DNA from: Microbacterium sp. SYP-A9085 | GTDB lineage: Bacteria; Actinomycetota; Actinomycetes; Actinomycetales; Microbacteriaceae | Direction of reading: 5' to 3' | Length of the DNA: 64,000 nt | Assembly (NCBI RefSeq): GCF_009649635.1 | Contig: NZ_WJII01000003.1 | Coordinates: 222,212-286,211 of the forward strand | In this document: one piece after another, positions 47,847-57,184 of the stretch | Layout: the number at the start of each line of letters is the position of its first letter | How positions within the stretch are numbered: the first letter of the stretch is position 1 | Program-made: the position numbers and the translations under genes | Notes under the pieces: model-generated | Seen by the model: only the letters and a program-made list of their open reading frames with translations | What the model was told of the DNA's origin: nothing | The model's database searches: none

Positions 47847-49997
47847 CTACTGGAACCTCGTAGGCGACTCGTACGGCTCCTCGCGCACGAACCGTGCACC
47901 GAGGATCTGGCGGACGACGGCCTCGCCCACCCGCTCCACGCCGCCGCCCCGGACACTGGACGCGGGCAGCGGGGTGGCGACCACGGGGACGTCGGCGATG
48001 TCCAGGTCGGTCTCGTCGGGGTCGTCCTCGTCGGGCGCCGCCGATGTCTGGACATCCCGGGCGGGCAGCACGTCCCCTTCCCGGGGCGGGGCGAGTGTCG
48101 CGGTCCGGATGGCGGCGGATGCCGCATCCTCCGGCTCGTCGTCGACGGCCAGCGGCGCGGGCGACTCGTCCGAGGGCGAGCCCTGCGGGATCGCCACGAC
48201 GGCCCAGTCCGTGACCGGTGCCGCCGGCGGTGCACCGGCGGCCGGCGAGGCGGTACGGGGTGCCGATGCGGGATCTGCGGCGGCGACCTGGGGTGCCGGG
48301 TCAGGGGCGGGGTCGGCGTCCGGCGGCGCCGGACCGTCGCCGTGCCCGCCGGCGGGGCCTGCGGGGCCGCCGCCGTGCCGCGCGATGTACTTCACGCGGA
48401 CGCCGAGCACCGTCTGGATCGCCTGGCGCAGGTCCTCGCTCGGGCCCTTGCCGGCCTGCAGCTTCTTGAACTTCGCGACGTCGGTCGCACTGCCGAAGCT
48501 CAGCGTGAGCACGTCACCCGCGAAATCGGCGACCCGGGCGGTCGTCGCGACAAGCCACGACGTGCGGTCGATGCCCTCGAGCATGACGAGGATGTCGGGC
48601 CAGGCGTGCTCGATCCGCTCGAGCGTCACGGGACCGGCGGGGGCCCCGCGCGGCTCCGCGGGCGCGGCCGGAGCGGGCGCTTCGTCGTGCGGCTGCGGTC
48701 CTCGCTCAGCGACCGGAGCCGGCGCGGCGTCGGGCTGCGGCGTGGCGGTGACGGGCTGCGGCGTGGCTGGCGCGGCGTCGGGCTGCGGCGCGGCGGTGAC
48801 GGCGGAGGGCTGCGGCGTTGCGGGCGCAGGCGCGGCGGGCGCGGCGGCGGGCTGCGGCATGGCAGGCGCGACAGCGGCGAGGTGCGATTCCGCCGCGGCG
48901 CCACGAGCGAGAACGCGCGCGACCATGAGCTCGAGCTGCAGGCGCGGCGAGGTCGCGCCGGTCATCTCGTCGAGGGCCGCCACGACGATGTCCGCGATGC
49001 GCGAGAGCCGGTGCGCGCCGAACACGGCGGCCTGGCGCGACATCCGCTCGAGCTCCTCGGCGGGAATGCCGCGCAGCACTGCCGCGGCCCCGTCGCCGGT
49101 CGCGGCCACGACGATGAGGTCGCGCAGCCGCTCCAGCAGGTCGTCCACGAAGCGGCGCGGATCCTGGCCGGTCTGCACCACACGGTCGATGGCCGCGAAC
49201 GCGGCCGCGGCATCCTGGCCCCCGAACGCGTCGACGACCTCGTCCAGCAGCTCCGCGGGGGTGTAGCCGAGCAGCGCGACGGCCCGCGCGTATGTCACGG
49301 CGGAGTCCTCGGAGCCGGCGATCAGCTGGTCGAGCACCGACAGGGTGTCGCGCGGCGAGCCGCCGCCGGCGCGCACGACGAGCGGCAGCACGCCCGGCTC
49401 GACCCGAACGCCCTCCTGGGCGCACAGCTGCTCGACGTACTCGAGCATCGCCGCCGGCGCGACGAGCCGGAACGGGTAGTGATGCGTGCGCGAGCGGATC
49501 GTCCCGATGACCTTTTCGGGTTCGGTCGTCGCGAAGATGAACTTGACGTGATCGGGCGGCTCCTCGACGAGCTTGAGCAGCGCGTTGAACCCCTGCGGCG
49601 TGACCATGTGCGCCTCGTCGAGGATGAAGATCTTGAAGCGGTCGCGGGCCGGCGCGAACACGGCCCGCTCGCGCAGGTCGCGGGCATCGTCGACGCCGTT
49701 GTGGGATGCCGCGTCGATCTCCACGACATCCAGCGACCCGCCCCCGCCGCGGCCGAGCTCGATGCAGCTGTCGCACGTGCCGCACGGCGTGTCCGTGGGC
49801 CCCTGGGCGCAGTTCAGGCACCGCGCGAGGATGCGCGCGGAGGTCGTCTTGCCGCACCCGCGAGGACCCGAGAAGAGATAGGCGTGGCCGACGCGATCAC
49901 CGCGCAGCGCGGTCATCAGGGGCTCGGTCACCTGCGCCTGCCCGATCATCTCCGCGAACGTCTCGGGCCGGTAGCGGCGATACAGGGCGGTGGTCAC
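47847..49997 (-). CDS. dnaX: DNA polymerase III subunits gamma/tau
   Basis: Clamp-loader ATPase (716 aa) working with HolB (17200-18390). Walker A GPRGCGKT is at residues 44-51, zinc-binding Cys are between 60 and 78, the DEAH box is in FILDEAHMVT, and the SRC-type segment is IRSRTHHYPFR. After the AAA+ core (to about 365) comes a low-complexity Ala/Pro/Gln repeat linker (ATPQP/AAPQP units, about 375-440), a tau-type domain, and an acidic Pro-rich C-terminus. The start is GTG. No evidence for programmed frameshifting was seen. The SRP RNA gene, often beside dnaX in actinobacteria, is instead at 59019. Confidence 0.96.
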   Translation of the reverse strand: MTTALYRRYRPETFAEMIGQAQVTEPLMTALRGDRVGHAYLFSGPRGCGKTTSARILARCLNCAQGPTDTPCGTCDSCIELGRGGGGSLDVVEIDAASHNGVDDARDLRERAVFAPARDRFKIFILDEAHMVTPQGFNALLKLVEEPPDHVKFIFATTEPEKVIGTIRSRTHHYPFRLVAPAAMLEYVEQLCAQEGVRVEPGVLPLVVRAGGGSPRDTLSVLDQLIAGSEDSAVTYARAVALLGYTPAELLDEVVDAFGGQDAAAAFAAIDRVVQTGQDPRRFVDDLLERLRDLIVVAATGDGAAAVLRGIPAEELERMSRQAAVFGAHRLSRIADIVVAALDEMTGATSPRLQLELMVARVLARGAAAESHLAAVAPAMPQPAAAPAAPAPATPQPSAVTAAPQPDAAPATPQPVTATPQPDAAPAPVAERGPQPHDEAPAPAAPAEPRGAPAGPVTLERIEHAWPDILVMLEGIDRTSWLVATTARVADFAGDVLTLSFGSATDVAKFKKLQAGKGPSEDLRQAIQTVLGVRVKYIARHGGGPAGPAGGHGDGPAPPDADPAPDPAPQVAAADPASAPRTASPAAGAPPAAPVTDWAVVAIPQGSPSDESPAPLAVDDEPEDAASAAIRTATLAPPREGDVLPARDVQTSAAPDEDDPDETDLDIADVPVVATPLPASSVRGGGVERVGEAVVRQILGARFVREEPYESPTRFQ

Positions 49998-50080
49998 GCG
50001 TCCAGCCTACGGTGTGGCCACGACGTCGGGCAGCGGCAGGATGCCGTGCCCGTTCGGCGGTCCCGCGAACGCCCGACCCG

Positions 50081-52615
50081 TCATCCCGGGCCCCGAAGAG
50101 CGCCCACCGGGTCGATCACCGGCACCTCCCCGGTGGCGATCACCGGGATCGTCGTGGTGACCGACGTCGGGACGGATGCCGACAGGAGCGTGCCATCCTC
50201 ACGGCGTTCGCCGATGAGCTCGCGCAGCGTGGGCCGGCCGGCGATGGATGGACCCTGATCTTCGAGGGGCACCGTGACGGAGCCGCCGGGCTCCACCGTG
50301 TAGCGGGCGCCCCGTACCGTGAACGAGACCGGTCGCCCCTCCCCCGCCCGCATCGTCATCGCGTCGGAGCGGAGCGTGACCCGCAGCGATGTGCCGTGCC
50401 ACTGGATCACGTATTCCAGCTCATCCCACGTCGCCGGCAGGCGCGGGTCGAACGCGAGCTCGCCGGTGTGGTCCCGCATCCCGCCGAACCCGGAGACCAG
50501 CGCCGTCCACACGCCGCCGGCCGATGCCACATGCACGCCGTCGGCGGCGTTGCGGTGCAGGTCGCCGAGATCGACGAAAAGCGCGTGCTCGAAGTAGTCC
50601 AGCGCCAGGTCCTGGTATCCCACCTCGGCCGCGAGGATCGCCTGCACCACGGCCGACAGCGTCGAGTCCCCGGTGGTCAGTGGGTCGTAGTACTCGAAAT
50701 CGGCGAGCTTCTCCTCGGCGGAGAACTCGTTGCCCTGCAGGAACAGGGCCAGCACGACGTCGGCCTGCTTGAGCACCTGGTAGCGGTAGATCACCAGGGG
50801 GTGGAAGTGCAGCAGCAGCGGACGCTGTTCGGGGGGCGTCCGCTCCAGGTCCCACACCTCCTTCTCGAGGAAGACCTCGTCCTGCGGGTGGATGCCCAGC
50901 TGCGGACTGTACGGGATGTGCATGCACTCGGCCGCCCGCTCCCACGAGTCCGGCTCGGTGGGATCGAGGTCCAGACGGTCCACCATGCGGCGGTACACGT
51001 CACCGTCGAGCGTCGCCATCGCCCGCACCGTCTGCGCGGCGAAGCGGAGGTTGAAGCGCGCCATCACGTTCGTGAAGAGGTTGTCGTTCACGACGGTCGT
51101 GTACTCGTCGGGGCCGGTGACGCCGTGGATGTGGAACTCCTCGACGCCGTCGTGCGAGCGCCAGAACCCCAGCGTCGCCCACAGCCGCGCGGTCTCCACC
51201 GCGATGTCGACGCCGTCGCGGTACAGGAAGTCCACATCGCCGGTGGCGCGCACGTACTTGGCGAGCGCGTAGCAGACGTCGGCATTGATGTGGTACTGCG
51301 CCGTCCCGGCGGCGTAGTACGCGGATGCCTCTTCACCGTTGATGGTCCGCCACGGGTACAGGGCCCCCGCCTCGGTGAGCTGATGAGCGCGGCGACGGGC
51401 CGCGGGCAGCATGAGCACCCGCATCCGCAGCGCGTTCAGCGCCCACTGCGGCGTCGTGTACGCGAGGAACGGGAGGACGTAGATCTCGGTGTCCCAGAAG
51501 TAGTGCCCCGAGTACCCGGACCCGGTGACCCCCTTCGCGCCGATGCCCTTGCCGTCGGCCCGGGCAGCCGCCTGCGCGAGGTGGAACAGGCACCAGCGCA
51601 CCGCCTGCTGCAGGTCGTCACGGCCGCCGATGCGCACATCCGAGCGCTCCCAGAACGCGTCCATCCACGCCCGCTGCCGGACGAAGAGGGTCGCGACACC
51701 GTCATCCATCGCCCGATCCAGGCTCCGGCGGCAGCGGTCGACGAGCTCGCGCGCGGGAACGCCGGCCGGGGCGGTGTGGTAGCTGACGAGCTTGACGACC
51801 TTCACCGGGACGCCGGCCTTCGCCTGCACCCGGAAGATGTTCTTCGCGATGTCCGGCTCGACGAGCGTGCGCATCGTGTACGGGTTCTCGGTCTCGATGA
51901 TGTGGTCCGCGACGACGGCGAGCGTCATCCCGGACTGGCTGACCCGATAACTCAGGGTCGACCGGTTCTTGTCCTGCCAGTACTCCTGCGGTTGTAGCAC
52001 CCGTTCCGCGAAGCGTGCGGCGCGGCGCGGGTCGAACCCGGCCCGGCGGGGGGCGATCGGGGTGCCGCCGTAGACGTCCTCGCCGTCCTGGCGGTTCACG
52101 ATCTGGCAGCTGATGGAGACCGGGGCGTCGGAGTCCAGCACCGTCACCTCGACGCTCATCACCGCGAGGTGGCGCTCGTCGAACGACACCAGCCGCGTGT
52201 AGTCGACCTGCACGCTCTTGCCACTGGGGGTGACCCACACCAGGCTCCGGCGCAGCACGCCGTCGCGGAAGTCGAGCTCGCGCTCGTAGTCGCGGATGTC
52301 GGCGTCGTCCAGCGTCAGCGGCTCGTCGTCGACGTAGACGCGCATGACCTTCGCGTCGGGCGCGTTGATGATGCTCTGCCCGACCTCGGCGAATCCGTAC
52401 GCCTGCTCGGCGTGATGGATCGGGAACGTCTCGTGGAACCCGCCGATGAATGTGCCCTGCTCGTGGGCGTGCCGCCCCTCGGGATGGTTCCCGCGCATGC
52501 CCAGGTAGCCGTTGCCCACGGCGAACAGGGACTCCGAGACGCCGGCGTCGGCGAGCTCGAAGGTGGTCTCCACCAGACGCCACGGGTCGATGGGGTAGCG
52601 GTCGCGATCGATCAT
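50081..52615 (-). CDS. Glycoside hydrolase family 65 disaccharide phosphorylase
   Basis: An 844-aa GH65 protein, probably a maltose, trehalose or kojibiose phosphorylase, which splits an alpha-glucosyl disaccharide with phosphate into glucose and beta-glucose 1-phosphate. It has an N-terminal beta-sandwich (LFAVGNGYLGMRGNHPEG), the catalytic (alpha/alpha)6 domain with the acid Glu in HGVTGPDEYTTVVNDN, the phosphate-binding-like region in SGYSGHYFWDTEIYVLPF, and a C-terminal beta-sandwich. The ATG at 52615 is preceded by GGAAGGACC. It directly follows a beta-phosphoglucomutase gene (34-bp gap), so they form one pathway. The exact sugar cannot be told from sequence. Confidence 0.93.
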   Translation of the reverse strand: MIDRDRYPIDPWRLVETTFELADAGVSESLFAVGNGYLGMRGNHPEGRHAHEQGTFIGGFHETFPIHHAEQAYGFAEVGQSIINAPDAKVMRVYVDDEPLTLDDADIRDYERELDFRDGVLRRSLVWVTPSGKSVQVDYTRLVSFDERHLAVMSVEVTVLDSDAPVSISCQIVNRQDGEDVYGGTPIAPRRAGFDPRRAARFAERVLQPQEYWQDKNRSTLSYRVSQSGMTLAVVADHIIETENPYTMRTLVEPDIAKNIFRVQAKAGVPVKVVKLVSYHTAPAGVPARELVDRCRRSLDRAMDDGVATLFVRQRAWMDAFWERSDVRIGGRDDLQQAVRWCLFHLAQAAARADGKGIGAKGVTGSGYSGHYFWDTEIYVLPFLAYTTPQWALNALRMRVLMLPAARRRAHQLTEAGALYPWRTINGEEASAYYAAGTAQYHINADVCYALAKYVRATGDVDFLYRDGVDIAVETARLWATLGFWRSHDGVEEFHIHGVTGPDEYTTVVNDNLFTNVMARFNLRFAAQTVRAMATLDGDVYRRMVDRLDLDPTEPDSWERAAECMHIPYSPQLGIHPQDEVFLEKEVWDLERTPPEQRPLLLHFHPLVIYRYQVLKQADVVLALFLQGNEFSAEEKLADFEYYDPLTTGDSTLSAVVQAILAAEVGYQDLALDYFEHALFVDLGDLHRNAADGVHVASAGGVWTALVSGFGGMRDHTGELAFDPRLPATWDELEYVIQWHGTSLRVTLRSDAMTMRAGEGRPVSFTVRGARYTVEPGGSVTVPLEDQGPSIAGRPTLRELIGERREDGTLLSASVPTSVTTTIPVIATGEVPVIDPVGALRGPG

Positions 52616-52649
52616 GCTGGTCCTTCCGGGCGGATGCGCTCCGTCGAGT

Positions 52650-53384
52650 CTAGAAACCGTCGGACGAGGGTTCGACCAGGTCGCCGAGATCCTCGACGAC
52701 GAGGGATGCTCCGGCCTGCGTGAGCGCCGCCGCCCCGACGCCGCGGTCGACGCCGACGACGAGGGCGAAGCCGCCGGCCGCCGCCGAGCGGACGCCGCTG
52801 ATGGCATCCTCCACCGCCGCGGAGCGAGCGGGGTCGACGCCGAGCATCCGCGCGGCGGAGGTGAACATGTCCGGGGCGGGCTTGGACGCCATGTGCTCGC
52901 GCTCGGCCACGACGCCGTCGACGACGACGGTGAACCGGTCACGGATCCCGGCGCTGCGCAGCACCTCGTCTGCGTTCTTCGAGCTGGACACGACGGCGAC
53001 CGGGGTCCCCGCGTCCCGCAGCCGGTCGAGCAGCCGCAGCGAACCGGGGTACGGGGCGATGCCGTCGGCGCGCAGCGCCTGTTCGAAGTACGCGTTCTTG
53101 CGGTTGCCGATGCCGCAGACGGTGTCCTTCTCCGGCGGGTCGGCCGGGTCGCCCCACTTCACCTCGACCGAGCGCGAGCGCAGCACGGCGGCCACCCCGT
53201 CATACCGCTTCTTGCCGTCGACGTGCTCGAAGTAGTCGCGGTCGGTGTAGGCCGGCGTGATCCCCCAGTCGGCGAAGAGCCGGTCGAACAGCCGCTGCCA
53301 GGCGTGCATGTGCACCTGCGCGGTCGGGGTGAGCACACCGTCCAGGTCGAACAGGACGGCATCGTATGCGCGCAGATCCGTCAC
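52650..53384 (-). CDS. pgmB: Beta-phosphoglucomutase (HAD family)
   Basis: A 244-aa HAD-superfamily enzyme converting beta-glucose 1-phosphate to glucose 6-phosphate. Motif I is FDLDGVLTPT with Asp13 and Asp15, AVVSSSKNADEVL is motif II, KPAPDMFTSAARML has the motif III Lys, and VEDAISGV is motif IV. The cap starts HMHAWQRLFDRLF. I chose the GTG at 53384; an open frame continues upstream only through the repeat array and is not coding. Its partner GH65 gene is 34 bp downstream. An intact catalytic set supports the call over a plain phosphatase. Confidence 0.93.
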   Translation of the reverse strand: MTDLRAYDAVLFDLDGVLTPTAQVHMHAWQRLFDRLFADWGITPAYTDRDYFEHVDGKKRYDGVAAVLRSRSVEVKWGDPADPPEKDTVCGIGNRKNAYFEQALRADGIAPYPGSLRLLDRLRDAGTPVAVVSSSKNADEVLRSAGIRDRFTVVVDGVVAEREHMASKPAPDMFTSAARMLGVDPARSAAVEDAISGVRSAAAGGFALVVGVDRGVGAAALTQAGASLVVEDLGDLVEPSSDGF

Positions 53385-53464
53385 CGCACACCCTTTCGTC
53401 GCCGTGGTTCCAGGGTAACGAGTCGGCGGCAGCAGGTCGCCCCACCCCCCGCACCGCATGCTCC

Positions 53465-53746
53465 CCGCGAGACATCCCCTAAATCCGCGAGACATCCCTG
53501 AACTTCGCGAGACATCCCCCAAATCCGCGAGGCATCCCCTAAATCCGCGAGGCAGCCCCCAAATCCGCGAGGTCCGCATTGCTTGACTCCAGGGATGCCT
53601 CGGGAAGTTCAGGGAAGCCTCGGGAAGTTCAGGGATGCCTCGGGAAGTTCAGGGATGCCTCGGGAAGTTCAGGGATGCCTCGGGAAGTTCAGGGATGCCT
53701 CGGGAAGTTCAGGGATGCCTCGGGAAGTTCAGGGATGCCTCGCGGA
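53465..53746. repeat. Array of 20-bp units arranged as inverted arms (copy 2)
   Basis: Same unit as at 31277-31436, but longer. The left arm (53465-53574) has five full 20-bp units of the CCGCGAGACATCCCCTAAAT type plus a partial. About 16 bp of linker follow. The right arm (53591-53746) has seven full copies of AGGGATGCCTCGGGAAGTTC, six of them identical, and a final partial ending CGCGG. It lies between the 5' side of pgmB and the 3' end of... the neighbouring ackA on the opposite flank, where the transcript of ackA-pta reading leftward ends and the pgmB promoter must lie. Perfect unit identity points to recent expansion. Confidence 0.92.
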
Positions 53747-53759
53747 ATGCGGGTGCGGG

Positions 53760-54992
53760 TTACGCCTGCGTCACCGCGAGGGTCTGCCGGGCTATCTCGA
53801 GCTCCTCGTTCGTCGGCACCACGAGCACGGTGACCTCGGAGGCATCCGTCGAGATGACGCGGATGCCGCGCCCGCGCGCCGCGTTGCGCTGCGGATCGAT
53901 CTCGACCCCTGCAAAGCCGAGCGTGGCCATCGCCGCGGCGCGCACCTCGGCGGCGTTCTCGCCGACGCCCGCGGTGAACGAGATGACGTCCACGCCGCCG
54001 AGCTGCGCGATGTACGCGCCCGCATAGGCGCGCAACCGGTGCACGTACACGTCGAAGGCAAGGGATGCCGCGGCCTCGCCGCGGGCACGCCCGGCCAGCA
54101 CGTCGCGCATGTCCGAGAAGCCGGTGAGCCCCTTCAGGCCGCTGCGCTTGTTGAGCAGGTCGTCCAGCTGCTCGACATCCAGCGCCGCCCGGCGGGCGAG
54201 TTGGAACAGCACGGCAGGGTCGATGTCGCCGGACCGCGTGCCCATGACGAGGCCCTCGAGCGGGGTGAACCCCATCGACGTCTCGACCGAGCGGCCCCCG
54301 TCCACCGCGGTGACCGACGCGCCGTTGCCGAGGTGGAAGATGATCTGCTTCAGCTGGGTCGTCGGGCGGTCAAGGAACGCGGCGGCGGCCTGGGAGACGA
54401 ATTTGTGGGATGTCCCGTGGAAGCCGTACCGGCGGATGCGGTGGTGCGCGGCCAGCTCCGCGTCGATCGCGTACGTATAGGCCGGGGCGGACAGCGTCTG
54501 GTGGAACGCGGTGTCGAACACAGCCACGTGCGGGATGTCGCCGAACGCCCGGCGCGCCGCGACGATCCCGGCGAGGTTCGCCGGGTTGTGCAGGGGGGCG
54601 AGCACCGCGAGGTCTTCGATGTTTATCTCGACCAGGGGCGTGATCAGCGTCGGCTCGAAGAACCGCGCGCCGCCGTGCACGACACGGTGGCCCACGGCGA
54701 CGGGAGGGTTCTCGGCAAGGCTCGGCCCGCTCCGCGCGAACGCGTCGAGCATCGCGGCGAACCCCGCGAAGTGGTCGGGGATCGGCAGCTCGCGCTCGCT
54801 CGTGGCATCCAGCACCGTGGGGATCGCGGTGCCCGGCGCGGCGTACGGGCCGTGCACGGTGTGCCGGCACACGCCGACCGGCTGCCCGATCCGCTCCACG
54901 AGTCCGGTCGCGAGGACGTGCTCGTGATCCATGTCCAGCAGCTGGTACTTGAACGAACTGGACCCGCTGTTGACGACGAGGACGATGCTCAC
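53760..54992 (-). CDS. ackA: Acetate kinase
   Basis: Reversible ATP + acetate to acetyl phosphate (410 aa). VVNSGSSSFKYQLL opens the protein. VGHRVVHGG, FDTAFHQ, GTSHKFV, HLGNGASVTAVDGGRSVETSMGFTPLEGL and FTAGVGENA are the ASKHA-family substrate and nucleotide motifs. The ATG overlaps the pta stop (ATGA), so pta-ackA is one operon. The repeat array begins directly after its stop. Confidence 0.97.
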   Translation of the reverse strand: MSIVLVVNSGSSSFKYQLLDMDHEHVLATGLVERIGQPVGVCRHTVHGPYAAPGTAIPTVLDATSERELPIPDHFAGFAAMLDAFARSGPSLAENPPVAVGHRVVHGGARFFEPTLITPLVEINIEDLAVLAPLHNPANLAGIVAARRAFGDIPHVAVFDTAFHQTLSAPAYTYAIDAELAAHHRIRRYGFHGTSHKFVSQAAAAFLDRPTTQLKQIIFHLGNGASVTAVDGGRSVETSMGFTPLEGLVMGTRSGDIDPAVLFQLARRAALDVEQLDDLLNKRSGLKGLTGFSDMRDVLAGRARGEAAASLAFDVYVHRLRAYAGAYIAQLGGVDVISFTAGVGENAAEVRAAAMATLGFAGVEIDPQRNAARGRGIRVISTDASEVTVLVVPTNEELEIARQTLAVTQA

Positions 54993-57148
54993 GCTGCCTG
55001 CGTTCCCTGTGCCTGGATCGCCGTGATGGCGATCGTGTTGACGATGTCGTCGACGGCGGCGCCGCGCGAAAGGTCGTTGATCGGCCTGCCGAGTCCCTGC
55101 AGCACCGGTCCTATCGCGACCGCCCCGGCCGAGCGCTGCACGGCCTTGTACGTGTTGTTGCCGGTGTTCAGGTCCGGGAACACGAACACGGTGGCCCGCC
55201 CCGCCACCTCAGAGCCGGGCATTTTCGCGGCGGCGACCGCGGCGTCGGCAGCCGCGTCGTACTGGATCGGCCCCTCCACCGGCAGCTCGGGGGCGCGCTC
55301 CCGCACGATCGCGGTCGCCGCGCGCACCTTCTCGACATCCGCTCCGGCCCCCGACTCACCGGTGGAATAGGACAGCATCGCCACCCGCGGCTCGATGCCG
55401 AACTGGCGGGCGGTGGCGGCGGAGGAGACGGCGATGTCGGCGAGCTGCTCCGCCGTCGGATCGGGGATGACCGCGCAGTCGCCGTAGACGAGGACCCGGT
55501 CGGCGAGCGCCATCAGGAACACGCTGGAGACGACGGAGACGCCGGGCTTCGTCTTGATGATCTCGAACGCGGGCCGGATCGTGTGCGCGGTCGTGTGCGC
55601 GGCCCCGGAGACCATGCCGTCGGCCATGCCCAGGTGCACCATCATCGTGCCGAAATACGACACGTCGGTGACCGTGTCGGCGGCGCGGTCGTACGTCACG
55701 CCCTTGTGGGCGCGCAACCGTTCGTACTCGCGGGCGAACCGCTCCACGTGGGCCGGGTCGAAGGGGCTGAGGATGTCGGCGGCCTGGATGTCGATGCCCA
55801 GCTCGATCGCGCGGGCACGCACCTCGGACGGCTCGCCGAGGATAGTGATGTCGGCGATCCCGCGGGCCAGGACCGTCGCCGCCGCGCGGAGCACGCGGTC
55901 GTCCCCGCCCTCGGGCAGGACTATGCGCCGGCGGTCCATGCGGGCGCGCTCGATGAGCTGGTAGCCGAACATCAGCGGTGTGACCACGCGGGAGCGGGCA
56001 AGACCCAGGGCGGTCGTCAGCTCGCCGATGTCGATGTGCTGCTCGAACAGCGCGAGAGCGGTGTCGTAGCGGCGCTGCGAGTCGGCCCCCAGCCGCCCCC
56101 GGGTGCGCATGATGCGCAGCGCCGTCTCGTACGTGCCGAATCCGGTGGTGATGATGGGCAGGGACGAGCCGAGTCCGTCGATAAGCCGCTCCACGGAATC
56201 GGGCAGGTCGAACGGGCCGTTCAACACGATGCCCGCCAGCGACGGGAACGTTCCGGATGCGTTGGCCAGCAGAGTGGCGAGGAGAACGTCGGCGCGGTCG
56301 GCGGCGACCACGACGACCGCCCCCTCCTCCAGGCGCGGCAGGACGTTGACCATCGACATCCCGGCCACCACGACATCCAGCACCTCGCGCGTGAGGAGCT
56401 GCCCGTCGCCCTTGAGCAGCGTCGCGTCCAGCGACCGCATCACGCCGCGCATCGACGGGGCCACGAGGAAGCGGTCTTCGGGCAGCGCCCAGACCGGGAT
56501 GCGGGGCGTCGCCGACGGCCGAGCGGCGCCGCTGCGCACCGAGGATGCCTGCACGACGTGGTCTATGGCGCCGATCGTGGCCGCCAGCGCGTCGGGATCG
56601 GTGCGGTTCGCGACGACGGCGAGGAGCTCAGCACGGCCGTGCGCAAGCTCGGCGAGCGCGAGCGCCGCCATCTGCCCCATCTGCTCGGGGGTGCGCGCCT
56701 GCGTCTTGCCGAGCTGCTCGCCCAGGCCCTGCTGCGAGCGCCCGCCGAGCACGAGCAGCACCGGGGCGCCGAGGTTCGCCGCGATCCGGGCGTTGTAGCC
56801 GAGCTCGGCGGGGCTGCCGACATCCGTGAAGTCACTGCCGAGCACGACAACGGCGTCGCACCGCGCCTCGACGGCCTTGTACCGCTCGACGATCACGCTC
56901 AGCGCGCCCTCGGGGTCTGCGCGGACGTCGTCGTACGTGACGCCGATGCACTCGTCGTAGCCGAGGTCGACGCCGTCGTGCTCGAGCAGCATCTCGAGGA
57001 CGTAGTCGCGCTCGAGCGTGGAGCGGGCGATCGACCGGAACACGCCGACCCGGGGGGTGGCGTGGCTCATGGCGTCGAGCACCCCCAGTGCGATGGTGGA
57101 CTTTCCGGAGTGGCCCTCCGCGGACGTGATGAAGATGCTCTGCGCCAC
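54989..57148 (-). CDS. pta: Phosphate acetyltransferase
   Basis: Acetyl-CoA + phosphate to acetyl phosphate + CoA (719 aa, long form). An N-terminal P-loop-like domain (FITSAEGHSGKSTIALGVL), a DRTGG regulatory domain in the middle (about 200-330, with VRSGAARPSATPRIPVWALPEDRFL), and a C-terminal PTA_PTB catalytic domain starting near residue 385 (FGYQLIERARMDRRRIVLPEG) with DGMVSGAAHTTAHTIRPAFEI and GPVLQGLGRPINDLSRG. It is first gene of the pta-ackA operon. Confidence 0.97.
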   Translation of the reverse strand: MAQSIFITSAEGHSGKSTIALGVLDAMSHATPRVGVFRSIARSTLERDYVLEMLLEHDGVDLGYDECIGVTYDDVRADPEGALSVIVERYKAVEARCDAVVVLGSDFTDVGSPAELGYNARIAANLGAPVLLVLGGRSQQGLGEQLGKTQARTPEQMGQMAALALAELAHGRAELLAVVANRTDPDALAATIGAIDHVVQASSVRSGAARPSATPRIPVWALPEDRFLVAPSMRGVMRSLDATLLKGDGQLLTREVLDVVVAGMSMVNVLPRLEEGAVVVVAADRADVLLATLLANASGTFPSLAGIVLNGPFDLPDSVERLIDGLGSSLPIITTGFGTYETALRIMRTRGRLGADSQRRYDTALALFEQHIDIGELTTALGLARSRVVTPLMFGYQLIERARMDRRRIVLPEGGDDRVLRAAATVLARGIADITILGEPSEVRARAIELGIDIQAADILSPFDPAHVERFAREYERLRAHKGVTYDRAADTVTDVSYFGTMMVHLGMADGMVSGAAHTTAHTIRPAFEIIKTKPGVSVVSSVFLMALADRVLVYGDCAVIPDPTAEQLADIAVSSAATARQFGIEPRVAMLSYSTGESGAGADVEKVRAATAIVRERAPELPVEGPIQYDAAADAAVAAAKMPGSEVAGRATVFVFPDLNTGNNTYKAVQRSAGAVAIGPVLQGLGRPINDLSRGAAVDDIVNTIAITAIQAQGTQAA

Positions 57149-57184
57149 GGATCCAGCCTAGGCAGACTCTGGCACCGCCGGCGC

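Noticed and set aside
50000..50080. SRP RNA near dnaX
   Set aside because: The dnaX-GH65 gap lacks the GNRA-capped domain IV; the gene was found at 59019-59102.
53465..53746. Possible CRISPR array
   Set aside because: Units are contiguous with no unique spacers, orientation flips in the middle, and no cas genes are nearby.
53583..55370. Long plus-strand open frame over the repeats and ackA
   Set aside because: The first part is the translation of the 20-bp array (period 60 nt gives a 20-residue repeat). The rest is antisense to ackA/pta with Arg/His-rich composition.
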